Assembly (NCBI GenBank): GCA_963850195.1 | Contig: CAWKKD010000007.1 | Location: 62,001-126,000, forward strand | DNA: 64,000 bases | Reading direction: 5' to 3' | Source of the DNA: Actinoallomurus sp963850195 | Lineage (GTDB): Bacteria; Actinomycetota; Actinomycetes; Streptosporangiales; Streptosporangiaceae | Part shown: positions 16,886-23,744 of the stretch, piece after piece | How positions within the stretch are numbered: the stretch's first letter is position 1 | Layout: each line of letters starts with the position of its first letter | Program-made: the position numbers and the translations under genes | Notes under the pieces: generated by a model | Databases searched by the model: none | Told to the model about the DNA's origin: nothing | Seen by the model: only the letters and a program-made list of their open reading frames with translations

Positions 16886-17599
16886 TCATGGCGCAGTGAT
16901 GATGGCCAAGCGCGGCGGTTGTGGAATGTGGCGGGACTGTGGTGTGGGCCACCCGTCGGCGTGGAGACCGTGGTACGGCGCTTGCCAGCCGGGTCGGTTA
17001 CGGGCGTAGACCGTGGCCCAGTCCGCGTCGAAGTAGCAGGGAAGCAGACCGCCCGTGTTGGGGACTGGTTGCGGTGGAGGGGCACTGTCGGCGAGGCGGG
17101 CACGGATCTCTTCTGCGCGGCCGGCGTGTCTACGGCAGAACCAGTGGGCGTGTTGCCATCCAGTGCGCGGGTCGTACTCGACGACTTTGATGGTGGCGTT
17201 GGCGCCGCAGAACCTCCCGTCGGGAGGCGAGGGTTCAGCGAAGCCGGGTGTTACGTACACCGTGCAGTCGCTCGGCGGGACGTACGGTCGGGTCGGACGA
17301 ATACGGGGGCCGACGCACACCCCGCGATTCATGCGGACCTGGCGCGCTGGTACGTAGCGTGGCGCATCATCCGCGAGGAGGACAGCCACGCGAGGGCCTC
17401 GGTAGTCTCCCGGCCCCAGCAAATCGGTGAGACGAGTCCAGAAGGCGTCTCTCCGTGGATCGTTCTCGGCGCTCTCGCCCGCGTTCGTGAGCCACGCCAT
17501 CGCCAACGCGACCTCGCGGGTCGCGGAGGGCATTCGGTGATCTGCGTAGATACGACCCGTCAGATCGTGGAAGACGTGCAGGCGAGTGCTGTCTCCCAT
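16886..17599 (-). CDS. Unknown island protein B
   Basis: A 237-residue protein I do not recognise (begins MGDSTRLHVFHDLTGRIYAD). The start ATG overlaps the stop of the upstream gene (TGATG), so the two are translationally coupled. The middle contains scattered Cys/His (FCGAN, then QHAHWFCRRHAGR) that could bind a metal, and the C-terminal third is rich in Pro, Trp and Tyr. There is no signal peptide or membrane segment. It sits in the tRNA-Thr island and is the last gene of the cassette. A role in element maintenance or host interaction is only a guess. Confidence 0.6.
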   Translation of the reverse strand: MGDSTRLHVFHDLTGRIYADHRMPSATREVALAMAWLTNAGESAENDPRRDAFWTRLTDLLGPGDYRGPRVAVLLADDAPRYVPARQVRMNRGVCVGPRIRPTRPYVPPSDCTVYVTPGFAEPSPPDGRFCGANATIKVVEYDPRTGWQHAHWFCRRHAGRAEEIRARLADSAPPPQPVPNTGGLLPCYFDADWATVYARNRPGWQAPYHGLHADGWPTPQSRHIPQPPRLAIITAP

Positions 17600-18216
17600 C
17601 AGGCCGTGTCGTCCAAGTCGATCGCCCCGAGCATGATCCGCTCCCGCCACTCGCTGATCTGCTTGCCAGCCTCCATTGAAGCAGGGCGTGATAGCTCTGC
17701 TCGCAGCTCTCCGGTGAATGCGTTGTAGTGGTACAGGAGGCACCACACTTCCCGGTTCCCGTCTTCGGCGAGCACGACATGGGACATCTCCTTGGCAAGC
17801 TCGTCGTGGAGCAGGTTCATGATCGATAGTTGGATGTCCCTGTCGGCGTCGACGGTGGCCTTGGTAGCGCTTCCCTTGGAGTACTGGGTCTTCGGCGTGT
17901 CGTACTGATAGCCCGTGGCGCCGTCGCCCGTCGTAGTGATGATCGAAATGTCTCCCGAGGGACTCACGATCAGCGGCAGGTTCTGAGGGTCTTCCGGGGT
18001 CCAGCCCAACTCGTGGAGTCGTCGACGTAGGAGACCGACAGTGCGGGCCCAGCGCACCAGCCCGGATGCGTTCTTCGCGTCGCTCTCGGACTGATATCGG
18101 ATCGCTTCGGCATCGGCGCCGGCCAACGCCTGGGTTAGGTCCTCACGGCATAATCCGATCTCTGCCAGCCGATCGACGGCCTCGCTACCTTCGTGGATCG
18201 ATTCGCTGCCCGCCAT
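17599..18216 (-). CDS. Unknown island protein A
   Basis: A 205-residue protein of no recognised family (begins MAGSESIHEGSEAVDRLAEIG). The ATG at 18216 is preceded by GAGAGGTGG at the right distance; the longer frame to 18303 lacks this. Residues 50-75 (SGLVRWARTVGLLRRRLHELGW) are probably helical, and the centre is Ser/Thr/Gly-rich. The acidic N and C termini fit a soluble cytoplasmic protein. It is the first gene of a coupled pair, with island protein B starting on its stop codon. Confidence 0.65.
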   Translation of the reverse strand: MAGSESIHEGSEAVDRLAEIGLCREDLTQALAGADAEAIRYQSESDAKNASGLVRWARTVGLLRRRLHELGWTPEDPQNLPLIVSPSGDISIITTTGDGATGYQYDTPKTQYSKGSATKATVDADRDIQLSIMNLLHDELAKEMSHVVLAEDGNREVWCLLYHYNAFTGELRAELSRPASMEAGKQISEWRERIMLGAIDLDDTA

Positions 18217-18350
18217 GCCGCCACCTCTCGTAGGCCCCCAACGCATCGTGAGACGCCTATACGGATTCGACAAGAGGGCATTCGGCCGACAGATGATCAA
18301 CATCGGATCCGCGGCACGGTGCTCGACTCCGTGGACCCCGCTCTAGCGGT

Positions 18351-18372
18351 GTCTCAAACGTCGTCTCATTCG
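18351..18372 (+). repeat. Arm-site-like motif, right copy
   Basis: GTCTCA, six bases, then GTCTCATTCG, matching 16613-16634 in both half-motifs and in spacing. Its right edge is 106 bp inside the attR-like repeat. Confidence 0.55.
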
Positions 18373-18399
18373 GCTCAAGGTAAGCCTCGATACACGTAT

Positions 18400-18454
18400 G
18401 TCCGCCGAGGTACGCCACTAGCCGCCTGAGCTGGCCAAACGTACCCCGGCGGAC
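18400..18454. repeat. 15-bp inverted repeat near the right end of the island
   Basis: GTCCGCCGAGGTACG (18400-18414) and CGTACCCCGGCGGAC (18440-18454) are complementary at 14 of 15 positions around a 25-base loop. It lies 23 bp before the attR-like repeat. Confidence 0.7.
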
Positions 18455-18477
18455 GCTGCCGAACGGGTCCTACCGGA

Positions 18478-18520
18478 ACTCGTAATGAATTAGGTCATCG
18501 GTTCAATTCCGATAGGCGGC
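18478..18520 (+). repeat. attR-like copy of tRNA-Thr 3' half
   Basis: A 43-bp copy of 16416-16457 with one extra T after ACTCGTAATGAAT. It lacks the 5' half of a tRNA and cannot fold into one; it marks the right boundary of the island. Confidence 0.9.
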
Positions 18521-18530
18521 GCGGCTGCGA

Positions 18531-18565
18531 CGAAGGGTGCCTCTCCGCGGGAGGGGCGCCCTTCG
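18531..18565. terminator. GC hairpin just outside the island
   Basis: CGAAGGGTGCCTCTC and GAGGGGCGCCCTTCG pair at 13 of 15 positions (the others are wobbles). With no T-tract it is a weak terminator candidate. It may be the original terminator of tRNA-Thr before the island entered. The rest of 18566-18802 holds nothing I can support. Confidence 0.5.
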
Positions 18566-18802
18566 CCGTTCGTGGCATCGCCGATGCGATGAATCCGCCT
18601 GAGCGGACCAGCTGGTCGCTGCGGAGGCCTTCTTGCGTGCGAGGGCCGTCTGGTAGCGTCGCCGTGTACGTGACCGGCCTTGGGAGGTGAGACCCATTAC
18701 CGCTGTATCAGGATGGGTGCTCCCCTCCCTCTCGGCTGCGCGGTTCATCTGACATAGGTGGCCCTGGGAGTGCCCACAGGCATCCCGAAAGGCAAGGCAC
18801 CT

Positions 18803-19672
18803 ATGCGCTTCAACCCGGAAACGGTCTCGAACGGCACCTCCGAATGCCTCTTCTCCGCGTACGACGGAACCCGGCTCTCCTACCGCGTGTTCGGTGAGGG
18901 CTACCCGCTGATCTGCCTGCCGGGTGGGCCGATGCAGGACTCCGACTACTTCGGCGAGCTCGGTGGTCTGTCGGCGCACCGGCGGCTGATCATGGTGGAC
19001 CCTCGGGGCACCGGGCGGTCCGCTACACCGGAGGACGCCGCCTCGTACCGCTGCGACCGGCTCGTCGACGACGTCGAGGCCCTGCGCGAGCATCTCGGAC
19101 TCGACCGGATCGACCTGCTCGGTCACTCGGCGGGTACGAACCTCGCGGTGCTGTACGCGGCCCGGTACCCCGTGCGCGTCGGCCGGCTCGCGCTCATCAC
19201 TCCGAGTATCGCGGCGGTCGGCATCGAGGTCACCGGGCAGGCTCGGCTCGAGGTCGCGCGGCTCCGCGAGGGTGAGCCCTGGTTCGACGACGCCTTCGCG
19301 GCTCTGGAGACGATCATGGCCGGCGGCGACGCACGTACGGCCATCGACCCCTTCTTCTATGGACGATGGGACGCGGCGGCCCGAGCCCACCAGAAGGCCC
19401 AGGACGGCCATCGCAATGAGGGGGCCGCGGCGGCGTTCGGGGCCGAGGGTGCTTACGACCCGCCGGTCACGCGGGCGGCGCTCGCCGCGTTCGAGGCGCC
19501 CGTACTGGTGCTCGCCGGACAGACCGACCTGAACACGCCGCCGAGCGTCGCCGCCGAGTTCGCCGCGCTTTTCCCGAACGCCGAATTCGTCGTCCAACCG
19601 GGAGCGGGCCACTTTCCGTGGGTCGACGATGCCGAGCAGTTCGCGGCGACCATTGCGACGTTCCTGGGCTGA
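18803..19672 (+). CDS. Alpha/beta hydrolase (proline iminopeptidase-like)
   Basis: A 289-residue cytoplasmic hydrolase. The ATG at 18803 follows AAGG at good distance; an upstream GTG at 18758 would add 15 residues. Motifs: LPGGPMQDSDYF (HGGP-like oxyanion region), DPRGTGRS, nucleophile S109 in GHSAGTN, Asp in LAGQTDLNTP and His in GAGHFPW. The order matches proline iminopeptidases and related C-C hydrolases; the substrate is not determined. It is convergent with the sulfotransferase, with 10 bp between the stops. Confidence 0.88.
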   Translation: MRFNPETVSNGTSECLFSAYDGTRLSYRVFGEGYPLICLPGGPMQDSDYFGELGGLSAHRRLIMVDPRGTGRSATPEDAASYRCDRLVDDVEALREHLGLDRIDLLGHSAGTNLAVLYAARYPVRVGRLALITPSIAAVGIEVTGQARLEVARLREGEPWFDDAFAALETIMAGGDARTAIDPFFYGRWDAAARAHQKAQDGHRNEGAAAAFGAEGAYDPPVTRAALAAFEAPVLVLAGQTDLNTPPSVAAEFAALFPNAEFVVQPGAGHFPWVDDAEQFAATIATFLG

Positions 19673-19682
19673 CGGCCGGGGG

Positions 19683-20564
19683 TCAGTGGAGCCACGTGAG
19701 CATGTCGGGCGGCGCCAGCTCGGCGACGCGAGCGTTGTACGCGGCGAACTCCTCGTCGGTGAGGATCTCGCGTCCCGCGCCCGAGGTGCCGCGGCGGAAG
19801 AAGGCGGCATTGCTCTTGAGGATCTCGGGTGAGGGCGCGAGCGTCTCGGCGCTGCCCTTCATGCTCTCGAACGTGGCCGCTCGTACGAGCGTCGGCCAGG
19901 TCTGCTCGTCGACGGCCACGCCCAGCCGTTCGGCGATCCGGCGCATCTGGCCTTCGAGGTCGGTGGACAGGTCGTCGTAGTGCACCAGCAGGACGTTCGG
20001 CTCGTCGCGCCTGGACCAGGCGTCGGAAAGATGCCATATGACGCCGGGCAGCGAGTCGAGGCTCTCGCGTGGATCGTCGTCATCGGCGATCCACGCGAGA
20101 AGCCATTCACGCAGCGGCTCGGGCGGGGGCGGCGGTTCGGCCGGCTCGGGCCGGCCGACGAGCGCCCGGAACCGTACGCGGTCGATGTTGCGGCTGTGGT
20201 GGTAGAGCGACACGGCCATGTCGAGCGGATGGCGGGCCGTCACGATGTAGGTGGCACGGGAGTCGAGGGGGATCCCGTCCAGCGGCGTGTGCGTCTTGAT
20301 GAACCGCCGATGCTCCTGCGCGGCGAGCCGGGCGTACACGTCCTCGCACGGCGCGACCAGGTGATCCAGCCACGGTGAGAGTCGCCCGAGCGGAGCGGGG
20401 AGTTCTGATGTCTGGAAGATCAGCAGCGCGCAGATCATCTGTACCCATGTCGTCCCGGTCTTGGCCCGGGTACTGATCACGATGTCGCCGTCCCGTAACG
20501 GGAAGTCGAGCCACCGGGCGCTGTCCTCGTCAGAGGATTGATAACGGTACGGGAGGACGGTCAC
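19683..20564 (-). CDS. PAPS-dependent sulfotransferase
   Basis: A 293-residue protein of the cytosolic sulfotransferase (SULT1-like) family. The 5'-phosphosulfate loop is TRAKTGTTWVQ (residues about 31-41) and the 3'-phosphate motif is IVTARHPLDMAVSLYHH. The catalytic His is probably in IKTHTPLDG, and RRGTSGAGRE near the C terminus is the conserved PAPS-binding RKG-like segment. The GTG at 20564 gives the usual short N terminus (VTVLPYRYQSSDEDS); the frame is open to 20645. The acceptor is unknown. No sulfate-activation gene is nearby. Confidence 0.88.
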   Translation of the reverse strand: MTVLPYRYQSSDEDSARWLDFPLRDGDIVISTRAKTGTTWVQMICALLIFQTSELPAPLGRLSPWLDHLVAPCEDVYARLAAQEHRRFIKTHTPLDGIPLDSRATYIVTARHPLDMAVSLYHHSRNIDRVRFRALVGRPEPAEPPPPPEPLREWLLAWIADDDDPRESLDSLPGVIWHLSDAWSRRDEPNVLLVHYDDLSTDLEGQMRRIAERLGVAVDEQTWPTLVRAATFESMKGSAETLAPSPEILKSNAAFFRRGTSGAGREILTDEEFAAYNARVAELAPPDMLTWLH

Positions 20565-20598
20565 TCTGCGAGCGTAACGCGGCCTAGCGGAAATTCGG

Positions 20599-20626
20599 TT
20601 GATCGCCGCGGACAGATCCGTACGAT
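20599..20626 (+). promoter_or_regulatory. Predicted housekeeping promoter of the tRNA-array leader
   Basis: TTGATC (20599-20604), 16 bp, TACGAT (20621-20626) fits a main-sigma promoter. The start site would be near 20633, upstream of the short ORF. Confidence 0.5.
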
Positions 20627-20663
20627 GGAGATCAGAAAGCAACAAGGAAGGGTTTCCACAGTG

Positions 20664-20747
20664 ATGTGCGCACCTATCGAGTGGTCACGCGGCTATGCGC
20701 GTGACCTGTACGAAGGGCGCAATGCGCGCGGGGAGACCTCTGGGTAG
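20664..20747 (+). CDS. Short ORF (27 aa) in the leader of the tRNA array
   Basis: ATG at 20664 (or GTG at 20661) follows AAGGAAGGG (20646-20654) and reads MCAPIEWSRGY ... NARGETSG, with four Arg in 27 residues. It lies behind a good promoter match and ends 22 bp before a terminator that immediately precedes the first tRNA. It may be a real small protein or a leader peptide. I know no family, and the ORF is too short to judge by codon use. Confidence 0.4.
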   Translation: MCAPIEWSRGYARDLYEGRNARGETSG

Positions 20748-20769
20748 GGGCGTTCGGTTCCGATCCAGA

Positions 20770-20802
20770 GGCCGCCGGAGGAGACATCCTCAGCGGCCTT
20801 TT
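20770..20802 (+). terminator. Terminator between the short ORF and the tRNA array
   Basis: GGCCGC-CG-GAGGA, loop GACA, TCCTC-A-GCGGCC, then TTTT. It ends 3 bp before the predicted 5' end of tRNA-Trp, so transcription into the array must read through it or start inside or just after it. Confidence 0.75.
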
Positions 20803-20805
20803 CGT

Positions 20806-20877
20806 ATGGGTGAGCCAACGGATAGGCGGCCGACCTCCAAAGTCGGCGGGAAGCAGGTTCGACTCCTGCCGCCCATG
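20806..20877 (+). tRNA. tRNA-Trp (CCA anticodon), atypical
   Basis: Acceptor ATGGGTG/CGCCCAT, anticodon stem CCGAC/GTCGG with loop CTCCAAA, T arm GCAGG-TTCGACT-CCTGC, discriminator G as in tRNA-Trp. The D arm is short (GCC/GGC) and position 8 appears to be A, so it departs from the housekeeping form. Confidence 0.75.
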
Positions 20878-20955
20878 CGAGCCCCCCTTTTGGGCGGGGC
20901 ATGGGAATTGATAATTCCACAGCGGAAAACACCGATGAAGGCGCGATGCGCGCCT
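20878..20955. other. Spacer inside the tRNA array
   Basis: No T-arm consensus, so not a tRNA. It contains a GGAATT-GAT-AATTCC hairpin (20904-20918), followed by a segment that recurs inverted after tRNA-Tyr. Confidence 0.6.
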
Positions 20956-21028
20956 GGGCCGATGGTGACAACGGAATCACGCCTCGTTCGCACCGAGGAG
21001 TTCCAGGGTTCGAATCCCGGTTGGTCCA
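20956..21028 (+). tRNA. tRNA-Ala (CGC anticodon)
   Basis: Acceptor GGGCCGA/TTGGTCC includes the G3-U70 pair that AlaRS recognises. D stem GTGA/TCAC, anticodon stem CCTCG/CGAGG with loop TTCGCAC. The T stem has one A-G mismatch (CAGGG/CCCGG). Confidence 0.75.
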
Positions 21029-21046
21029 CTGCAGTGAAGTCTCCGA

Positions 21047-21119
21047 GCCTCCGTAGCTCAACGGACAGAGCACCCGGCTACGAACCGGGAGGTTCCAGGT
21101 TCGACTCCTGGTGGAGGTA
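21047..21119 (+). tRNA. tRNA-Arg (ACG anticodon)
   Basis: Acceptor GCCTCCG/TGGAGGT has a G1-U72 pair. D stem GCTC/GAGC, anticodon stem CCCGG/CCGGG with loop CTACGAA, T arm CCAGG-TTCGACT-CCTGG, discriminator A. Confidence 0.9.
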
Positions 21120-21123
21120 CGAC

Positions 21124-21196
21124 GCCGTACAGGCCAAAGCGGTTGAGGCACCTGTCTTCCAAACAGGGGAACCGGGTTCGACTCCCGGGTACGGCT
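21124..21196 (+). tRNA. tRNA-Gly (TCC anticodon)
   Basis: Acceptor GCCGTAC/GTACGGC, D stem GCC/GGC, anticodon stem CCTGT/ACAGG with loop CTTCCAA, T arm CCGGG-TTCGACT-CCCGG, discriminator T. Confidence 0.88.
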
Positions 21197-21221
21197 CTTC
21201 GTCCGACTGGAACAAGGACAA

Positions 21222-21298
21222 GGCGCAGTAGGCGAACGGGTACAGCCGCCGGACTTTCAATCCGGTGCTTGCGGGTTCGATTCCCGTCTGCGCTGCCA
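21222..21298 (+). tRNA. tRNA-Glu (TTC anticodon), CCA encoded
   Basis: Acceptor GGCGCAG/CTGCGCT with a G1-U72 pair, anticodon stem CCGGA/TCCGG with loop CTTTCAA, T arm GCGGG-TTCGATT-CCCGT, discriminator G, CCA at 21296-21298. Confidence 0.88.
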
Positions 21299-21299
21299 A

Positions 21300-21374
21300 G
21301 GCGGAGTGGAGCAGCTCGGAGTGCTCGGCGGTCTCATAAGCCGCAGGTCGCCGGTTCGAATCCGGCCTCCGCTA
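21300..21374 (+). tRNA. tRNA with CAT anticodon (elongator Met or Ile2)
   Basis: Acceptor GGCGGAG/CTCCGCT with a G1-U72 pair, D stem GAGC/GCTC, anticodon stem GCGGT/GCCGC with loop CTCATAA, T arm GCCGG-TTCGAAT-CCGGC. It lacks the three consecutive G-C pairs of initiator tRNA, so it is elongator Met or a lysidine-modified Ile tRNA. Confidence 0.85.
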
Positions 21375-21378
21375 CTTC

Positions 21379-21459
21379 GCATGGGCCTGGTCACTGGTGA
21401 GACCAAGCGGCTGTAAACCGCCCGCTTCGGCTGTGCAGGTTCGACTCCTGCCCCATGCA
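21379..21459 (+). tRNA. tRNA-Tyr (GTA anticodon), class II
   Basis: Acceptor GCATGGG/CCCATGC is perfect. The anticodon loop is CTGTAAA, a long variable arm contains CGCTTCGGC as bacterial tRNA-Tyr requires, T arm GCAGG-TTCGACT-CCTGC, discriminator A. Last gene of the array. Confidence 0.9.
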
Positions 21460-21492
21460 CATCCGTGTTTTCCGCAGTGGAAATCACCCGGA

Positions 21493-21534
21493 GTGCGGCG
21501 CCACGGAGACCCCCGTGGCGCCGCACGGACCTTT
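21493..21534. terminator. Strong terminator between tRNA array and M6 protease
   Basis: GTGCGGCGCCACGG (21493-21506) pairs perfectly with 21513-21526, followed by GGACCTTTCT. It lies between convergent units. Confidence 0.85.
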
Positions 21535-21568
21535 CTACGAGCGGGGCCGGACGCCGGCCCCGCTCAGG

Positions 21569-23638
21569 TCAGCCGGCGACCGCGCAGGTGGCGGTCGCCT
21601 TCTTCGTCGGGTCGCTCTCCGAGGTGGCGGTCAGCTTCATCGTGCCGAGATGGGCCGCGCCCGCGGTGTGCTTGGCGTACACCTGCACCGTCGTACGCTG
21701 CCCGGCCTTCGCCGTGGCGAGGGCGTTGGGCAGCCAGGCCGACCAGCCCTTGCCCGAGGAGGCCGCGGACAGCCGGTAGACGTCGGAGTCGCTGTACGGT
21801 GCGGTCCCGGCCGTACCGGTGTTGACCAGCGGAATCGTGCACTTCGACCACCCCTGCTGGGGGGCGGCGACGCCGGCGCTCGGCGACAGCCGTACGCCGC
21901 GGTGCTGTGAGCCCGCGCCGTCCAGCGAGCGGACCGCAACGGTGTACGACAGGACGCCGGTCTTGTCGCGCTTGATGTCGAGCACGTAGAAGTGCAGCCG
22001 GTTGGCCTGGTCGACGTACTCGTACTGGCTGCCCGAGTCCGTACCGGCGTGGAACAGCGCGTCCGAGAGCTGGCGGTAGTCGCCGATCGTCATCTTCTGC
22101 GGGGTGCCGTTGGGCAGGACGAAGTCGACCTTGTCGATGTCCTCGGGGTGGGCGTCGACGACCCAGACGAACGGGGCCGCGTCGGCGTTCTTGGTCTTGG
22201 ACAGCAGCACGCCGCTGTCCGGGGTGAACGAGTCGGTCCCCATCCGGTCGACGACCTCGAGCGTGTAGTTGTCGTACTTGCCGCCGTCGCAGTAAGGGTC
22301 CTTCGCGACGTCACAGGCCGGATCGTGGTCGCCGCCGTCCATCGCCAGGTTGACCCCGGACAGCCGGCCGGCCGGGGCCTGTACGGCGCGGGCGTCCACG
22401 GTGGCCACCACGACTCCCGAGGAGGCGACGCCGCCGCGGGTCAGGTTCAGCACGCTCGCCGGGTCGACGATGCCGAGCTTCATCTTGTCGCGGAGCATCT
22501 GCCCGGACCCCATCGAGCTGCCGCCGACGGCCGGAACCACCCAGCGGCTGTGCGGGCCGCCGGGACCGTTGAACGTGCCGCGGCTCAACATGTCCCATGG
22601 GCCGGAGTAGTCGCGGCGCTGCGGGTTCGCGTACGGGTTTCCGTAGTTGTCGCCGATGCCCAGGATGTGGCTGAACTCGTGGGCGAACGTGCTCATCCCG
22701 GAGCTCTCCGCCTGGATCGAGGTCCCGTTGGAGGCGTTCGGCCAGATGTTCGAGGAGGCCTGCCAGGAGGTCCAGTCGACGTACCGGGTCTTGTTCCAGT
22801 TCGGCAGCGCCGGGTCCGGCGGGCCCCACTGGTCCGTGACGTCGTTCATGGTGTTGAACTTCATCTGGCCGAACTCCTGCCAGGTGGACGACTCGTCCTG
22901 CCCGGCGCTGAGGAAGAACACGAAGTCGTACTGCTTCGCGACGTCCTCACCGACGTCCGCCACCCACGCGGCGTGGGCGTCCGTCCGGAAGTCCCGGTCG
23001 CACGTGTCACCGGCGGGGCAGCCCGTGCTGCCCTGGAAGTCCGACTCGATGCCGTACTCGTGGCTCTTGGCCGGCATCTGGTACGGGCCGAAGCCCTTCA
23101 GGTCGATGCCGTAACGCCCGCCGGACTGCTCCATCCAGTACTCGTGGATGGTGTGGCCCCGGTTGAGATCCTCCGGCGTGTTGAGGAAGTCCTGGTAGAA
23201 CTGCGGCACCTGGGCGCGCGGAACGTCGCTGACCGAGCTCGGGTTGCCGTAGAGGGTGGAGTTCTTCGGCTGGCTCACGATGAACGACGCGTTCGGGTAG
23301 TCCACCAGGACGAGCGCGCCCTTGAAGTTCTTGATGGACCCCTTCTTGGTCGGGTCGTTCCACTTGGTGTTCGGGATCGCCTTGTAGTCGTCCCAGGTCA
23401 TCGTGTCCGGCAGCTCGTAGTTCTGCGGGTCGATCGGCCGAGGCGCGTTCTGCGCGAACGACCGTACCGACTGCGGTCGCTGCCACGGCTGCGTACGCGG
23501 CCAGTGCCGCATCTGCCAGGGATTCGGGGTCGGCTTCGGTGGTCCTCCGGTCGCCGCCGTGGCGGGCATCACCGACAGCAGCAGCGCCGCCGCCGCGACC
23601 AATGCGCCGAACACGCTCCGAGAGCGCCTCGTGGTCAT
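21569..23638 (-). CDS. Secreted M6-family (immune inhibitor A-like) metalloprotease
   Basis: A 689-residue exported zinc protease. Signal peptide 1-29 (FGALVAAAALLLSVMPATAA). The catalytic HEFSH motif is H320-E321-x-x-H324 in TFAHEFSHILGIGDNYGN, preceded by the ESSGMS segment typical of M6. Cys in TGCPAGDTC and ACDVAKDPYC suggest disulfides. The last 90 residues (QGWSKCTIPLVNTG ... ATCAVAG) are an Ig-like NEW3-type domain. It probably degrades extracellular protein. Tandem 10-bp direct repeats lie about 80-100 bp upstream. Confidence 0.93.
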   Translation of the reverse strand: MTTRRSRSVFGALVAAAALLLSVMPATAATGGPPKPTPNPWQMRHWPRTQPWQRPQSVRSFAQNAPRPIDPQNYELPDTMTWDDYKAIPNTKWNDPTKKGSIKNFKGALVLVDYPNASFIVSQPKNSTLYGNPSSVSDVPRAQVPQFYQDFLNTPEDLNRGHTIHEYWMEQSGGRYGIDLKGFGPYQMPAKSHEYGIESDFQGSTGCPAGDTCDRDFRTDAHAAWVADVGEDVAKQYDFVFFLSAGQDESSTWQEFGQMKFNTMNDVTDQWGPPDPALPNWNKTRYVDWTSWQASSNIWPNASNGTSIQAESSGMSTFAHEFSHILGIGDNYGNPYANPQRRDYSGPWDMLSRGTFNGPGGPHSRWVVPAVGGSSMGSGQMLRDKMKLGIVDPASVLNLTRGGVASSGVVVATVDARAVQAPAGRLSGVNLAMDGGDHDPACDVAKDPYCDGGKYDNYTLEVVDRMGTDSFTPDSGVLLSKTKNADAAPFVWVVDAHPEDIDKVDFVLPNGTPQKMTIGDYRQLSDALFHAGTDSGSQYEYVDQANRLHFYVLDIKRDKTGVLSYTVAVRSLDGAGSQHRGVRLSPSAGVAAPQQGWSKCTIPLVNTGTAGTAPYSDSDVYRLSAASSGKGWSAWLPNALATAKAGQRTTVQVYAKHTAGAAHLGTMKLTATSESDPTKKATATCAVAG

Positions 23639-23716
23639 GACATGTCCTCTTTCGCGGGGGGCCCAAGGGGGTCCACGTCGTCCGCTCCGAGCGCGCAGTA
23701 ATACGTCGCAGTGAAA

Positions 23717-23736
23717 GTCTCAAAGCGTCTCAAAGC
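23717..23736. repeat. Tandem 10-bp direct repeat upstream of the M6 protease
   Basis: GTCTCAAAGC occurs twice head to tail. On the coding strand of the protease it reads GCTTTGAGAC twice, one helical turn apart, 79-98 bp before the start codon. This spacing fits a dimeric transcription activator, but no regulator is identified. Confidence 0.6.
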
Positions 23737-23744
23737 GGACTGAA

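Larger units (their letters stand above)
18217..18477. other. Intergenic stretch upstream of the island cassette
   Basis: No gene found. The region must hold the cassette promoter, but I cannot point to a convincing -35/-10 pair. It contains the right arm-like motif (18351-18372) and an imperfect inverted repeat (18400-18454). Confidence 0.5.
16416..18520. mobile_element. Integrated island of about 2.1 kb in tRNA-Thr, no intact integrase
   Basis: The segment is bounded by the 42/43-bp direct repeat of the tRNA 3' half. Inside are a terminator, a possible integrase remnant, inverted repeats near both ends, paired GTCTCA-N6-GTCTCATTCG motifs near both ends, and a two-gene operon on the minus strand. 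By eye the interior is less GC-rich at third positions than its neighbours. It is either a decayed integrative element or a small satellite mobilised in trans. No replication or transfer gene was seen. Confidence 0.8.

Noticed and set aside
18478..18520. Second tRNA-Thr gene
   Set aside because: Only the 3' half exists and one base is inserted; it is an attachment-site copy.
20878..20955. Eighth tRNA in the array
   Set aside because: No T-arm consensus and no cloverleaf could be closed; only a small hairpin is present.
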